15,208 nt of DNA from Candidatus Heimdallarchaeota archaeon (lineage in GTDB: Archaea > Asgardarchaeota > Heimdallarchaeia > Heimdallarchaeales > Heimdallarchaeaceae): positions 1-15,208 of the forward strand of contig DAOVRE010000009.1 of NCBI GenBank assembly GCA_030628305.1, given 5' to 3'. Of this stretch, positions 7,473 through 14,115 are shown piece by piece (position 1 is the first letter of the stretch; the number at the start of each line of letters is the position of its first letter). A model generated the notes under the pieces. That model was not told where the DNA came from. It worked only from the letters and a program-made list of their open reading frames with translations, and did not search any database. The position numbers and the translations under genes were made by a program.

Positions 7473-8291
7473 TTATGTTTTCTTCTCATTTCTAGATATT
7501 ATCCACTGGGATAATATTCTTACTATGAACATATTAGATAAGAACAAAAACAGACGATTCAGGAAACCAGGTACATAGACAACTTTACCCTTACGAGCTG
7601 CTTTCAATGATTTCTTTACAACTTCAGCAGAGCTCATCCAGAGTCTTTTTGGCACAGTAGATTTGTCAAATTCTTCAAGTTCTTTGGTATCATGAAATTC
7701 TGAATAAGTCATTCCTGGACAAAGAGCGTGAATATTGATATTTGTATTTCTCAACTCTTCTTGCAATGATTCTGAAAATGTTATGAGAAAAGCTTTCGTA
7801 GTAGTATAAGTAACGTCCCCAAACTTTATCATTAATCCACTCATTGATGAAACATTGATTATCAGCCCTTCATTCTTTCTAAGCATGATGGGAACAGCTG
7901 CACGACTGAGCATATAACTTGCAACAACATGAACATTTACCATAGCTAACTGCCGCTCATAATCACCTTTAGCAAAACTAGAAGATAATCCAAAACCAGC
8001 ATTATTAACTAAAACATTTATATGATCCAACGATTTTATAGTTTCTACTACATTTGTAATTTGCTCTATTATAGAAAGATCTGCAACTATTACTTTAGTT
8101 TCGACTGAAAACTGATCAGCAAGGGTTTCAGCTAATGCATCTAGTTTGTGTTTTCTTCTTGCAACTAAAATCAAATCATATCCTTCTTTTGCAAGAATTT
8201 CTGCAAAAGATTTACCAATTCCACTTGAAGCTCCAGTTATGAGTGCTGTTTTTTCTGACACAAAATCATTCCTTATTGTTTTTTGGCTCAT
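7473..8291 (-). CDS. Short-chain dehydrogenase/reductase (SDR)
   Basis: A classical SDR oxidoreductase. With the ATG at 8291 as start, the cofactor motif TGASSGIG is at residues 19-26, the NNAG motif at 96-99, and the catalytic triad is Ser149, Tyr162 and Lys166 (YTTTK). An ARR pair after strand 2 suggests NADP(H). The C-terminus (about 240-265) is hydrophobic and may touch the membrane. The open frame extends upstream to a TTG at 8378, but those extra 29 residues come from the tail of the metal-binding protein gene in another frame and look spurious. The ATG at 8291 overlaps that gene by 26 nt. A GTG at 8261, 4 nt past its stop and 8 nt after an AAGGA, is an equally good start (262 residues). 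The substrate is unknown. Confidence 0.85.
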   Translation of the reverse strand: MSQKTIRNDFVSEKTALITGASSGIGKSFAEILAKEGYDLILVARRKHKLDALAETLADQFSVETKVIVADLSIIEQITNVVETIKSLDHINVLVNNAGFGLSSSFAKGDYERQLAMVNVHVVASYMLSRAAVPIMLRKNEGLIINVSSMSGLMIKFGDVTYTTTKAFLITFSESLQEELRNTNINIHALCPGMTYSEFHDTKELEEFDKSTVPKRLWMSSAEVVKKSLKAARKGKVVYVPGFLNRLFLFLSNMFIVRILSQWIISRNEKKT

Positions 8292-9333
8292 TTCTTTTTT
8301 TCTTGAATTTGAAAACATTCCCCTTAAAACGCAGAAAGACAAGCAGTAGAATACTACCCACAAAAAATCCACCACCAATAGCTAAAGATATTACAATCCA
8401 TTGATTGTCTTCGATATCTTCTGGGGACAACAACGCGTTAATATCATCTATTATCATTTGGATATAACTGTCATCTACATCATCGCGCAACATTGGTGAC
8501 AATTTAGCAAGTTTAGAATTTGTATCTCTAGCAATTTGTATAACTAGTTGTTCCTCAATTTGTGGTTGGGTGACAATAGTGGTCACATTTTGTTCTATCA
8601 TAATGTTAACAATTTCTTGAATGTGTTGTGCTGAAGGTTCTGAACCTTCATGCTCTTCAATTATCCCTACTCTTTCAACACCAAGCATATTTAACAAGTA
8701 GAAAAATGAAGGATGCTGTACAACTACCTTTAAGCCGTTGGTTCTATTGAACCAATAATCTTCAATATCGAAAATTAAATCATCTAAATCAGAAAGATAA
8801 TTGTCTCTGTTTGTTTCATATTGCTCTCTATTTGCAAAGTCCAGAGTAATAATGCTATCCGTTATGTTTGATACAAAGTTTTTAGCTATTACAGGACTCA
8901 TCCACACATGTGCATTTAGATATCCTGAAACAGGATCAATTTCCATTATCTCCTCTGAGGCTAGTGTAAGAACATTCAGTGAAGGAAATGCGTCTAAAAC
9001 ATTCTCAACCCAAGGTTCAATTCCAGGTAAACCCAGTCTTACAAACAAATCTGCATTACCTATCATCTGAATCTCACTTGAAGTTAAGGAATATGTATGA
9101 GGATCCTCAGAACCTGTAACGATAGAAACTGGAATGAAAAGAGTATCACCTACTTGAGATGCCCAATCGGCGATTATTGACAATGTCGTCACAACACTAA
9201 TTACTCCACTAGTTTCATTTATGTTAGAAATTATAGTCGGCTTATAAGACGTACTAGCCATAGCTGTATATGGTGATAGAAAGAGAGCAATAGCAATAAT
9301 GAGCATAAATGTTTTCTGAGTTTTTGAACACAT
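8266..9333 (-). CDS. znuA: Zinc/manganese-type ABC transporter substrate-binding protein (cluster A-I), membrane anchored
   Basis: This protein captures a divalent metal outside the cell for the permease and ATPase encoded divergently. Numbering from the ATG at 9333 (355 residues), a signal peptide spans 1-27 (hydrophobic core ending AMAS). The three family His ligands are His79 (EDPHTY), His142 (NAHVWMSP) and His207 (VQHPSF); the fourth ligand is probably an Asp near 284-288. The His-rich loop typical of bacterial ZnuA is absent. Residues 312-335 form a transmembrane helix followed by a basic tail, so the protein is held by a C-terminal anchor instead of an N-terminal lipid. A TTG one codon upstream (9336) is a less likely start. 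Zinc versus manganese cannot be decided: the His-rich ligand set favours zinc. Confidence 0.9.
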   Translation of the reverse strand: MCSKTQKTFMLIIAIALFLSPYTAMASTSYKPTIISNINETSGVISVVTTLSIIADWASQVGDTLFIPVSIVTGSEDPHTYSLTSSEIQMIGNADLFVRLGLPGIEPWVENVLDAFPSLNVLTLASEEIMEIDPVSGYLNAHVWMSPVIAKNFVSNITDSIITLDFANREQYETNRDNYLSDLDDLIFDIEDYWFNRTNGLKVVVQHPSFFYLLNMLGVERVGIIEEHEGSEPSAQHIQEIVNIMIEQNVTTIVTQPQIEEQLVIQIARDTNSKLAKLSPMLRDDVDDSYIQMIIDDINALLSPEDIEDNQWIVISLAIGGGFFVGSILLLVFLRFKGNVFKFKKKRNEPKNNKE

Positions 9334-9355
9334 CAAGTAAAAAAACTGATTCTTC

Positions 9356-9364
9356 TTTATATTA
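9356..9364 (-). promoter_or_regulatory. Candidate TATA box for the metal-binding protein gene
   Basis: The minus strand reads AATATAAAG, centred about 27 nt before the ATG at 9333, the spacing expected for a leaderless archaeal mRNA. It lies back to back with the permease promoter. Confidence 0.5.
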
Positions 9365-9367
9365 ATT

Positions 9368-9385
9368 TTTTGTACAGACCCAAAA
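9368..9385. promoter_or_regulatory. Possible operator between the divergent metal-transporter promoters
   Basis: Between the two TATA boxes lies TTTTG-N8-CAAAA, with the palindrome TGTACA (9371-9376) inside its left part. A regulator bound here could close both promoters at once. It does not clearly match a DtxR or Fur box, so this is a positional inference only. Confidence 0.25.
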
Positions 9386-9388
9386 TCA

Positions 9389-9397
9389 TTTTATATT
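9389..9397 (+). promoter_or_regulatory. Candidate TATA box for the metal permease gene
   Basis: TTTTATATT preceded by a BRE-like CCAAAATC is centred about 25 nt before the ATG at 9418, which predicts a leaderless transcript. Confidence 0.5.
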
Positions 9398-9417
9398 TTA
9401 CTTATTTATCCTAGTAT

Positions 9418-10440
9418 ATGGCATCGATTCTTGATTTCATATACTCTTTAGCAACACCGTTAATGATTAAAGCTTTACTTACAGCAGTAATCATTGGAGT
9501 TTTAGGTGGGATTGTCGGAGTTTTTGTTCTGTTAAAAGGCATGGTGTTTCTTGGTGAAGCTATAGCCCATTCAGCTTTTGCCGGAGCTGCATTGGGGATA
9601 CTCTTAGGCATAGATCCGCTTATTACAGTTATGATTTTTGGAATCACTGCTTCTATAGGTATTGGTTATGTTAATGAAAAAAAGGTTATGAAAGATGAAG
9701 TAATTATTGGAGTAGTATTTACCAGTTTCATGGCTTTAGCTATACTCTTCATAGGATTAATGCCTTTTTACTCCACAGATGTAACTTCAATATTGTTTGG
9801 AGATATTCTCCTCATTTCTTGGGAAAATTTCATTTTACTTATTAGTGTGGCTGCAGGGGTTTTATTAATCATTATTGCTCTAAAGAAGGAATTATACTTG
9901 ATAACATTTAATGAAGAAATGGCCTTAGTAGCAGGTATTCCAATAAGATTTCTAAATTATCTCTTTCTAATACTCATAGCAATTACAATTGACGTTTCAT
10001 TGAAAGCAATAGGAGCAATTTTAGTTTTTGCAATGATAATTACGCCTGCTGCAGCAGCTTATCAATGGACATTCAAGCTAAACAAAATGCTTTTGTTGTC
10101 AGCATTATTTGGTGTAATTTCAGCTTTTCTAGGGTTATTTTTCTCATTTATCTGGGATCTACCTTCTGGATCAACTATCGTTGGAGTTGCAACATTAATT
10201 TTTGCTCTATCATTTATTGTGTCTCCGAAGAGAAGAAAGTCTGGAACAGGACAAGATATTGAGAATTGTGAATATTGCGCAAAATCCATTAATGGCAGAA
10301 AATTCTGTCTGGAAGAAAGTTGTATAGCCAAAGAGATTCCACACAAACATAGTGAGGGAGAGTTGATTATTTATAAAAAAGATTTGAAGGAAAAAAGTAT
10401 TCCGTCTATACACAAACATGAAACGGAGGGTGAAGAGTGA
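9418..10440 (+). CDS. znuB: Zinc/manganese-type ABC transporter permease (ABC-3 family) with Cys/His-rich tail
   Basis: A polytopic permease that moves the metal across the membrane, driven by the ATPase encoded next. Residues 1-268 hold about eight hydrophobic helices. The family landmarks are present: GxxGVFVLLKGMVFLGEAIAHS near 31-52 and the conserved TPAAAAY around 209-215. Beyond the usual end of the family there is a cytoplasmic tail (271-340) with four Cys (284, 287, 297, 302) in a CxxC...CxxxxC arrangement and two HKH clusters (309-311 and 332-334). This could bind the imported metal as a sensor or buffer. The ATPase gene overlaps this stop codon. The role is sure from family and context; the tail's function is inference. 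Confidence 0.9.
   Translation: MASILDFIYSLATPLMIKALLTAVIIGVLGGIVGVFVLLKGMVFLGEAIAHSAFAGAALGILLGIDPLITVMIFGITASIGIGYVNEKKVMKDEVIIGVVFTSFMALAILFIGLMPFYSTDVTSILFGDILLISWENFILLISVAAGVLLIIIALKKELYLITFNEEMALVAGIPIRFLNYLFLILIAITIDVSLKAIGAILVFAMIITPAAAAYQWTFKLNKMLLLSALFGVISAFLGLFFSFIWDLPSGSTIVGVATLIFALSFIVSPKRRKSGTGQDIENCEYCAKSINGRKFCLEESCIAKEIPHKHSEGELIIYKKDLKEKSIPSIHKHETEGEE
10425..10429 (+). promoter_or_regulatory. Shine-Dalgarno site deciding the ATPase start
   Basis: GGAGG lies 7 nt before the GTG at 10437 and 10 nt before the ATG at 10440. The spacing favours the GTG start, which overlaps the permease stop as GTGA. Confidence 0.6.
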
Positions 10441-11186
10441 TGGGTGATGACATATCATCAGATAACGGCATAGTTATTTGTATGAGGGATATAAGCGTCG
10501 TTTATGGTGACTTTGCTGCTTTATATGAGATAAACTTAGATATAAAAAAAGGAGATTTTATTGGAATTTGTGGTCCAAACGGGAGTGGAAAAACGACACT
10601 ACTAAAAACTATGATAGGTTTGATTCAACCAATTGCAGGAAAAATGACACTGTATGGGGAAGAGATTATTGATTCTGTTCCAGTTCATACTAGGTTTCGA
10701 ATAGGATATGTCCCACAAATTACTACCATAGATAAAAATTTCCCAGCACTAGTAAAAGATGTAGTAGAGATGGGAAGATATGCGAAAGCAGGATTAGTAA
10801 ATAGGATTAGGAAAATTGACAAACAAAAAGCAATGGATGCATTGCGATTAGTAGATATGGAACATTCTGCTGAAAGACCTATTGGCCATCTTAGTGGAGG
10901 GCAACAACAAAGAGTTCTCATTGCTCAAGCATTAGCAGCTGAAGCCGAAGTATTGTTGTTAGACGAATTTACTTCCGCTTTAGATTTTCGAATGACAGAG
11001 GATATTATGGAACTTCTGGATTATCTCAATTATACACACAAAATTACCATCATCACTGTTGGACACAATATAGAAATTCTAAGAGCATATTGCAATAGAA
11101 TTGTCTGTATAAACAAAGTGATAGCATTCGATGGTGATCCGAAAGATTCTGAGCTAGATAAAGCTATTATCAAGATATTCCATTAA
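10437..11186 (+). CDS. znuC: ABC transporter ATP-binding protein of the metal importer
   Basis: The energising subunit, 249 residues. Walker A is GPNGSGKTT at 46-54, the Q-loop is at Gln94, the signature LSGGQ at 152-156, Walker B VLLLDE at 172-177 with catalytic Glu177, and the switch His at 210. All are intact. It is translationally coupled to the permease: its GTG start overlaps the permease stop by 4 nt, with a strong ribosome site inside the permease gene. Together with the divergent binding protein it makes a complete cluster A-I metal importer. The frame converges on alba, 68 nt away. Confidence 0.93.
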   Translation: MMGDDISSDNGIVICMRDISVVYGDFAALYEINLDIKKGDFIGICGPNGSGKTTLLKTMIGLIQPIAGKMTLYGEEIIDSVPVHTRFRIGYVPQITTIDKNFPALVKDVVEMGRYAKAGLVNRIRKIDKQKAMDALRLVDMEHSAERPIGHLSGGQQQRVLIAQALAAEAEVLLLDEFTSALDFRMTEDIMELLDYLNYTHKITIITVGHNIEILRAYCNRIVCINKVIAFDGDPKDSELDKAIIKIFH

Positions 11187-11254
11187 CCTAACTTTCTTAG
11201 AATAATTATAGCAAGACAATAAAGAGTTTTTGAAATAAATAATTTGCTTGTCTA

Positions 11255-11551
11255 TTATTTGCCAGACTTTCGTACTAGTGTTATATCTATAGTTGAAACA
11301 GTTTTTGGACCAGTATCACCTTCGAGCACCTCTGAACCAATTTTAACATCAGATACTTCTATCATTTCTGTTAGAAATTTTCTATTAGTAATTTCAGCAA
11401 CATCTACTGCTTTACTAATTGAACGCCCTCTTGCGCGTATTGTACACTTGTTTTTGCCTTTGTTAAAAATAGTTACCACAACCAAACAGTAATCCATAGT
11501 CCTTTTACGTCCAATATAGACTGCATTTTCTTCTTTAGACATTTTTCCCAT
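11255..11551 (-). CDS. albA: Alba family DNA/RNA-binding chromatin protein
   Basis: A 98-residue archaeal nucleoid protein that binds double-stranded DNA and RNA as a dimer. The family landmarks are all visible: IGRKRTMDY at 13-21, where Lys16 matches the acetylatable lysine region of Sulfolobus Alba; the ARGRSISKAVDVAEI segment near 40-54; and the NRKFL that follows. A second ATG at codon 4 is an alternative start. It is preceded by its own promoter region and a T-run that should end the upstream lipid-kinase transcript, so it is likely monocistronic and abundant. Confidence 0.95.
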   Translation of the reverse strand: MGKMSKEENAVYIGRKRTMDYCLVVVTIFNKGKNKCTIRARGRSISKAVDVAEITNRKFLTEMIEVSDVKIGSEVLEGDTGPKTVSTIDITLVRKSGK

Positions 11552-11592
11552 CTCGCAATTTATTAGAGGCTAGTTAGATATAGCTTTGCTCT

Positions 11593-11616
11593 CTTTTAAA
11601 TTTTCTTTTTTTATAG
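11593..11616 (-). promoter_or_regulatory. Promoter region of alba
   Basis: Two TATA-like elements lie here on the minus strand, CTATAAAAA (11608-11616) and TTTAAAAG (11593-11600), 45-65 nt before the ATG. The second would give a leader of about 20 nt. Which one is used cannot be decided by eye. Confidence 0.35.
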
Positions 11617-11631
11617 GCTATTGCAAAATAT

Positions 11632-11639
11632 AAAAAAAA
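11632..11639 (-). terminator. T8 terminator after the lipid-kinase gene
   Basis: On the minus strand a run of eight T lies about 62 nt after the kinase stop at 11702, within a T-rich stretch, and just before the alba promoter. Confidence 0.45.
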
Positions 11640-11701
11640 TAAATTGAAACTGAAAGAATTTAGAAAATAATTGAGAGACGATTTATGAACAATATAATAG
11701 A

Positions 11702-12709
11702 CTATTTTCTTATTTTGTCGAATTTTCTGTTTTCGTAAGATTCTTCGAATTTTTGTTGATAAATTTCTTCATCGTAATCAACTTTATAGCTCCTTTCCTT
11801 TGGAACAAGAACATTAATTGCATCATCGATTCTTTCAATTTCTATTCTGGTACTATTTTCACTATAAATTTCACCTTCATTTTCCCAACATAATGGTACT
11901 GCAGTTTCAACAATCATCTTTCTACAACGATCTAAATGAACACCTTTCAACCCTATATGATTTCCAGGAATTGCTTTTATGAGCAAACTTACACGATTTA
12001 ACCCTTTCATTCCATGAGCAATAGCAACACCCAAATCTTTGTTTTTCTGACTGTATACAGCATTACTTGGCAGAACATGAAAACCAGAGATATCATCGCC
12101 AAGAGCTGCAAAAACATTTGTAAGGTCAGGAATCTCAATTGGGTCTCTATCATCTAAGGTTATTTTTGCGGATGTATTCTTAGATTTCAAAACATATTTT
12201 AATGCTAAGTAATTGTATTTGATCAAACCTATTTTCATCCATTTCATTTCATAGTGTGCTGCAGCAGCGGCCTTTGCGGTAAAACCACCATCTGTCATGT
12301 CAAAAGCATAGCGTGTTCTGTCTCCCGAGCATTTAATCGCAGGAAACTTCTCACTATGCCCCTCTGCAATAATCTGAAGGCTTTCTTCTAAATCATAAGG
12401 TATTGAATGAGTCTTATGCCAATCGCACATTGAACCAGCTGATAGTAAACCTAAAGTGACATCTGGATGACCTATTATGGCATCACCCATGTTGGTTGCT
12501 GTTCCATCTCCACCAAAAGCTATTAGCGTTTTATAACCTTTTTTAATGGCTTCTGCTGCAAGTTCTGTCTCATGTTGTGGTCTTTCTGTAACCACATATT
12601 CAAAACTTCCGATATACTCTTTAGTTAATGCTAAAGCTGAGTCCAGCTTTTTACCCAATTTACCAGTGTTTGCATTGGGATTAATGATAAAGTAAAGCTC
12701 TGAAGGCAT
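11702..12709 (-). CDS. Diacylglycerol kinase-fold lipid kinase (DAGK/YegS-like)
   Basis: A 335-residue ATP-dependent lipid kinase of the DAGK catalytic family. The nucleotide-binding features are clear: INPNAN at 9-14, and GGDGT at 66-70 inside TLIAFGGDGTATN. The family's GTAND motif is altered to GSMCD (92-96), keeping only Gly and Asp. The C-terminal half shows the expected beta-sandwich pattern, including the DGGF segment near 140-143. Bacterial and eukaryotic relatives phosphorylate diacylglycerol, sphingosine or ceramide-like alcohols. Archaeal lipids are ether-linked, so the substrate here may be an isoprenoid diether alcohol, but that is inference. The charged C-terminal tail (about 300-335) is unusually Glu/Lys/Tyr-rich. 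It is divergent from the PspC gene. Confidence 0.85.
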   Translation of the reverse strand: MPSELYFIINPNANTGKLGKKLDSALALTKEYIGSFEYVVTERPQHETELAAEAIKKGYKTLIAFGGDGTATNMGDAIIGHPDVTLGLLSAGSMCDWHKTHSIPYDLEESLQIIAEGHSEKFPAIKCSGDRTRYAFDMTDGGFTAKAAAAAHYEMKWMKIGLIKYNYLALKYVLKSKNTSAKITLDDRDPIEIPDLTNVFAALGDDISGFHVLPSNAVYSQKNKDLGVAIAHGMKGLNRVSLLIKAIPGNHIGLKGVHLDRCRKMIVETAVPLCWENEGEIYSENSTRIEIERIDDAINVLVPKERSYKVDYDEEIYQQKFEESYENRKFDKIRK

Positions 12710-12732
12710 ATTTTCATCTTGAATAAAAAGTA

Positions 12733-12742
12733 GTATATAAAA
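12733..12742 (-). promoter_or_regulatory. Candidate TATA box for the lipid-kinase gene
   Basis: The minus strand reads TTTTATATAC, centred about 29 nt before the ATG at 12709, giving a leaderless or nearly leaderless mRNA. Confidence 0.5.
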
Positions 12743-12783
12743 TTAATCTGTCAAACAGCTATTTCCCTATGAAAATCAAATGA

Positions 12784-12797
12784 ATATATTTTAAAAC
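12784..12797 (+). promoter_or_regulatory. Candidate TATA region for the PspC gene
   Basis: ATATATTTTAAAAC lies 30-43 nt before the ATG at 12827. No Shine-Dalgarno sequence is seen, so a short leader is likely. Confidence 0.4.
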
Positions 12798-12826
12798 TAG
12801 TTTTACTATTTATTCGATGTGATTAC

Positions 12827-13153
12827 ATGAAATGTTACGATTGTGGAACTGAAAATGTTGAACATGCAGTGTTTTGCGGAAAATGTGGTGCTGATTTACA
12901 ATCTGTACCATCAGCCAAAGCACAGAAACAACAAGTGCCTCCCCAACAAGCAAGGAAGGAACTAGTTAGATGTACAAATGATAAAGTATTTGGTGGAGTA
13001 TGTGCTGGTATTGGTAGACAACTTGATATGGATACAAGTACAGTTCGTTTGCTTGCTGTGTTAATATTCTTCTTCTCTGGATCTACCATAGGGTTAGTTT
13101 ACCTTATTCTTTGGGCGGTTCTTCCTGAAGCTCTTTGTGCTCCTGAACAATAA
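12827..13153 (+). CDS. Zinc ribbon plus PspC-domain membrane protein
   Basis: A 108-residue, two-part protein. Residues 1-24 are a zinc ribbon with Cys3, Cys6, Cys17 and Cys20. A Gln/Pro-rich linker follows (about 28-45). The PspC domain runs from 47 to 100: LVRCTNDKVFGGVCAGIG at its start, then a long hydrophobic stretch ending LILWAVLPE (about 75-101). In bacteria PspC takes part in the phage-shock membrane-stress response. Archaeal PspC proteins with an added zinc ribbon are known, but their role is unclear. No pspA-like gene lies nearby. Its stop is 18 nt from the convergent nucS stop. Confidence 0.88.
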   Translation: MKCYDCGTENVEHAVFCGKCGADLQSVPSAKAQKQQVPPQQARKELVRCTNDKVFGGVCAGIGRQLDMDTSTVRLLAVLIFFFSGSTIGLVYLILWAVLPEALCAPEQ

Positions 13154-13171
13154 AGAAATTAGAATTTACCC

Positions 13172-13957
13172 TCATTCCCTTTTTTTATTAAAAAAATCTT
13201 CTAATTTTGCACTTTTTGGTCTTTTAATCATTGGAAAAATTTCTTTCCAATGAATTATTTTTGCTTCGAGGTTATTCTTTTCTAAATATGCTAAAACTTT
13301 CTTAGGAAATTCTGTAGCTACTAATATCCCTCTCACAAACTTTTTCTCTGTGCTTTCAAAGTATTCTATATACCTTTTGAGCTGATGAGCATTTGCTGGG
13401 GTAGCATTCCTTTTCTTCACTTCAACTATAGCTTCACCGCTTTCACTCATTCCCCTAATATCTACAGGTCCAACATCTGTACTATATTCAGTTCGTAATA
13501 TTTGAAAACCCTGCTCAATCATATCAGGATTAGCTACTAGAAACTTCACAAGATCACTTTCATCACCATATATTTCCAATTCAGATTCATCTGTTGCATG
13601 CCATATAGAAATATTAGTTAAATTGGTGAAAGTAATTATCAAAGTCTCCTTCGTTTTTGTTCGATGTGTAATCATCTCTAACAAAGAATCAGAAATTTTA
13701 AACTCAATAGGTCCAGCTAATGGTTTTTGCCAATTAAGAGGTTTTACGCCTATTGGTCCATGTAAAACGATAGAAAAATCTTTCTTAATCATAAGGAATC
13801 TATCTCCTTCCGCTAGAGTGGATTTTATCCTACCATCAAAAATTGCTTTACATCTTCCAGCTATAAGGATCATTTTGTTCCCTACAACTAAGTTGAGTTT
13901 TTTAGCAATAGAATCAATCGGAACTAAAGGTAGTTGTTCATAATTGTTGTTGTTCAA
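13172..13957 (-). CDS. nucS: Endonuclease NucS (EndoMS), mismatch-cleaving
   Basis: A 261-residue nuclease that cuts both strands at mismatched DNA in archaea and actinobacteria that lack MutS/MutL. The N-terminal domain contains AGRCKAIFDGR (33-43) and NWQKP (75-79), both family landmarks. The RecB-like nuclease domain has GPVDIRG (163-169) and VEVKKR (178-183), giving catalytic Asp166, Glu179 and Lys181, followed by QLKRY (192-196). The C-terminus ends SAKLEDFF (249-256), a PCNA-interacting peptide with Ser in place of the first Gln. The start is a TTG: no in-frame ATG occurs before residue 29, and a GAGGG ribosome site sits 7 nt upstream. The length agrees with characterised archaeal enzymes of about 250 residues. 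A 10-codon open frame overlaps the start. Confidence 0.93.
   Translation of the reverse strand: MNNNNYEQLPLVPIDSIAKKLNLVVGNKMILIAGRCKAIFDGRIKSTLAEGDRFLMIKKDFSIVLHGPIGVKPLNWQKPLAGPIEFKISDSLLEMITHRTKTKETLIITFTNLTNISIWHATDESELEIYGDESDLVKFLVANPDMIEQGFQILRTEYSTDVGPVDIRGMSESGEAIVEVKKRNATPANAHQLKRYIEYFESTEKKFVRGILVATEFPKKVLAYLEKNNLEAKIIHWKEIFPMIKRPKSAKLEDFFNKKRE
13180..13196 (+). terminator. T7/A7 tract ending the PspC transcript
   Basis: Seven T (13180-13186), then ATT and seven A, lie 27 nt past the PspC stop and inside the 3' end of nucS. The T-run is a plausible archaeal terminator for plus-strand transcription. Confidence 0.4.
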
Positions 13958-13986
13958 ATCGTGACCCTCAAGGAGATAGTTTTCAT
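13954..13986 (-). promoter_or_regulatory. Ten-codon leader ORF overlapping the nucS start
   Basis: An ATG at 13986 opens a frame encoding MKTISLRVTI. Its TGA overlaps the nucS TTG as TTGA, the same geometry as coupled genes. The nucS ribosome site GAGGG (13965-13969) lies within it. It may be chance; the ATG itself has no clear ribosome site. A TATA-like TTAATATTA (about 14005-14013) lies just upstream. Confidence 0.3.
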
Positions 13987-14053
13987 TTTAGAATCTTAAT
14001 GAGATAATATTAACCTTACTACATTGCATTTCAACCTTACCTATACACAAAAT

Positions 14054-14062
14054 CTATAAAAG
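14054..14062 (+). promoter_or_regulatory. Candidate TATA box for the A24 peptidase gene
   Basis: CTATAAAAG preceded by a BRE-like ACAAAAT is centred 58 nt before the ATG at 14116. This gives a leader of about 30 nt that contains the ribosome site AGGTGAT (14104-14110). Confidence 0.5.
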
Positions 14063-14115
14063 AGAGAATAAGGTGGTAGATATACTAGCTTCCAGCTGAG
14101 AATAGGTGATACAAT

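Noticed and set aside
8292..8378. N-terminal hydrophobic extension of the dehydrogenase from a TTG at 8378
   Set aside because: It overlaps the membrane-anchor codons of the metal-binding protein in another frame, so the hydrophobic residues are a by-product. SDR enzymes start close to the first beta strand.
10062..10458. Several short open frames over the permease 3' end
   Set aside because: They are shadows on both strands of the permease and its tail and show no family features.
11187..11254. Imperfect inverted repeat between the ABC ATPase and alba stops
   Set aside because: Only four outer base pairs match before mismatches, too weak to call a hairpin terminator.
11244..11492. Plus-strand open frame opposite alba
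   Set aside because: It is a reverse-strand shadow of a conserved gene, with no promoter or ribosome site.
13623..13943. Plus-strand open frame opposite nucS
   Set aside because: The minus frame encodes all NucS catalytic motifs; this one is a shadow.
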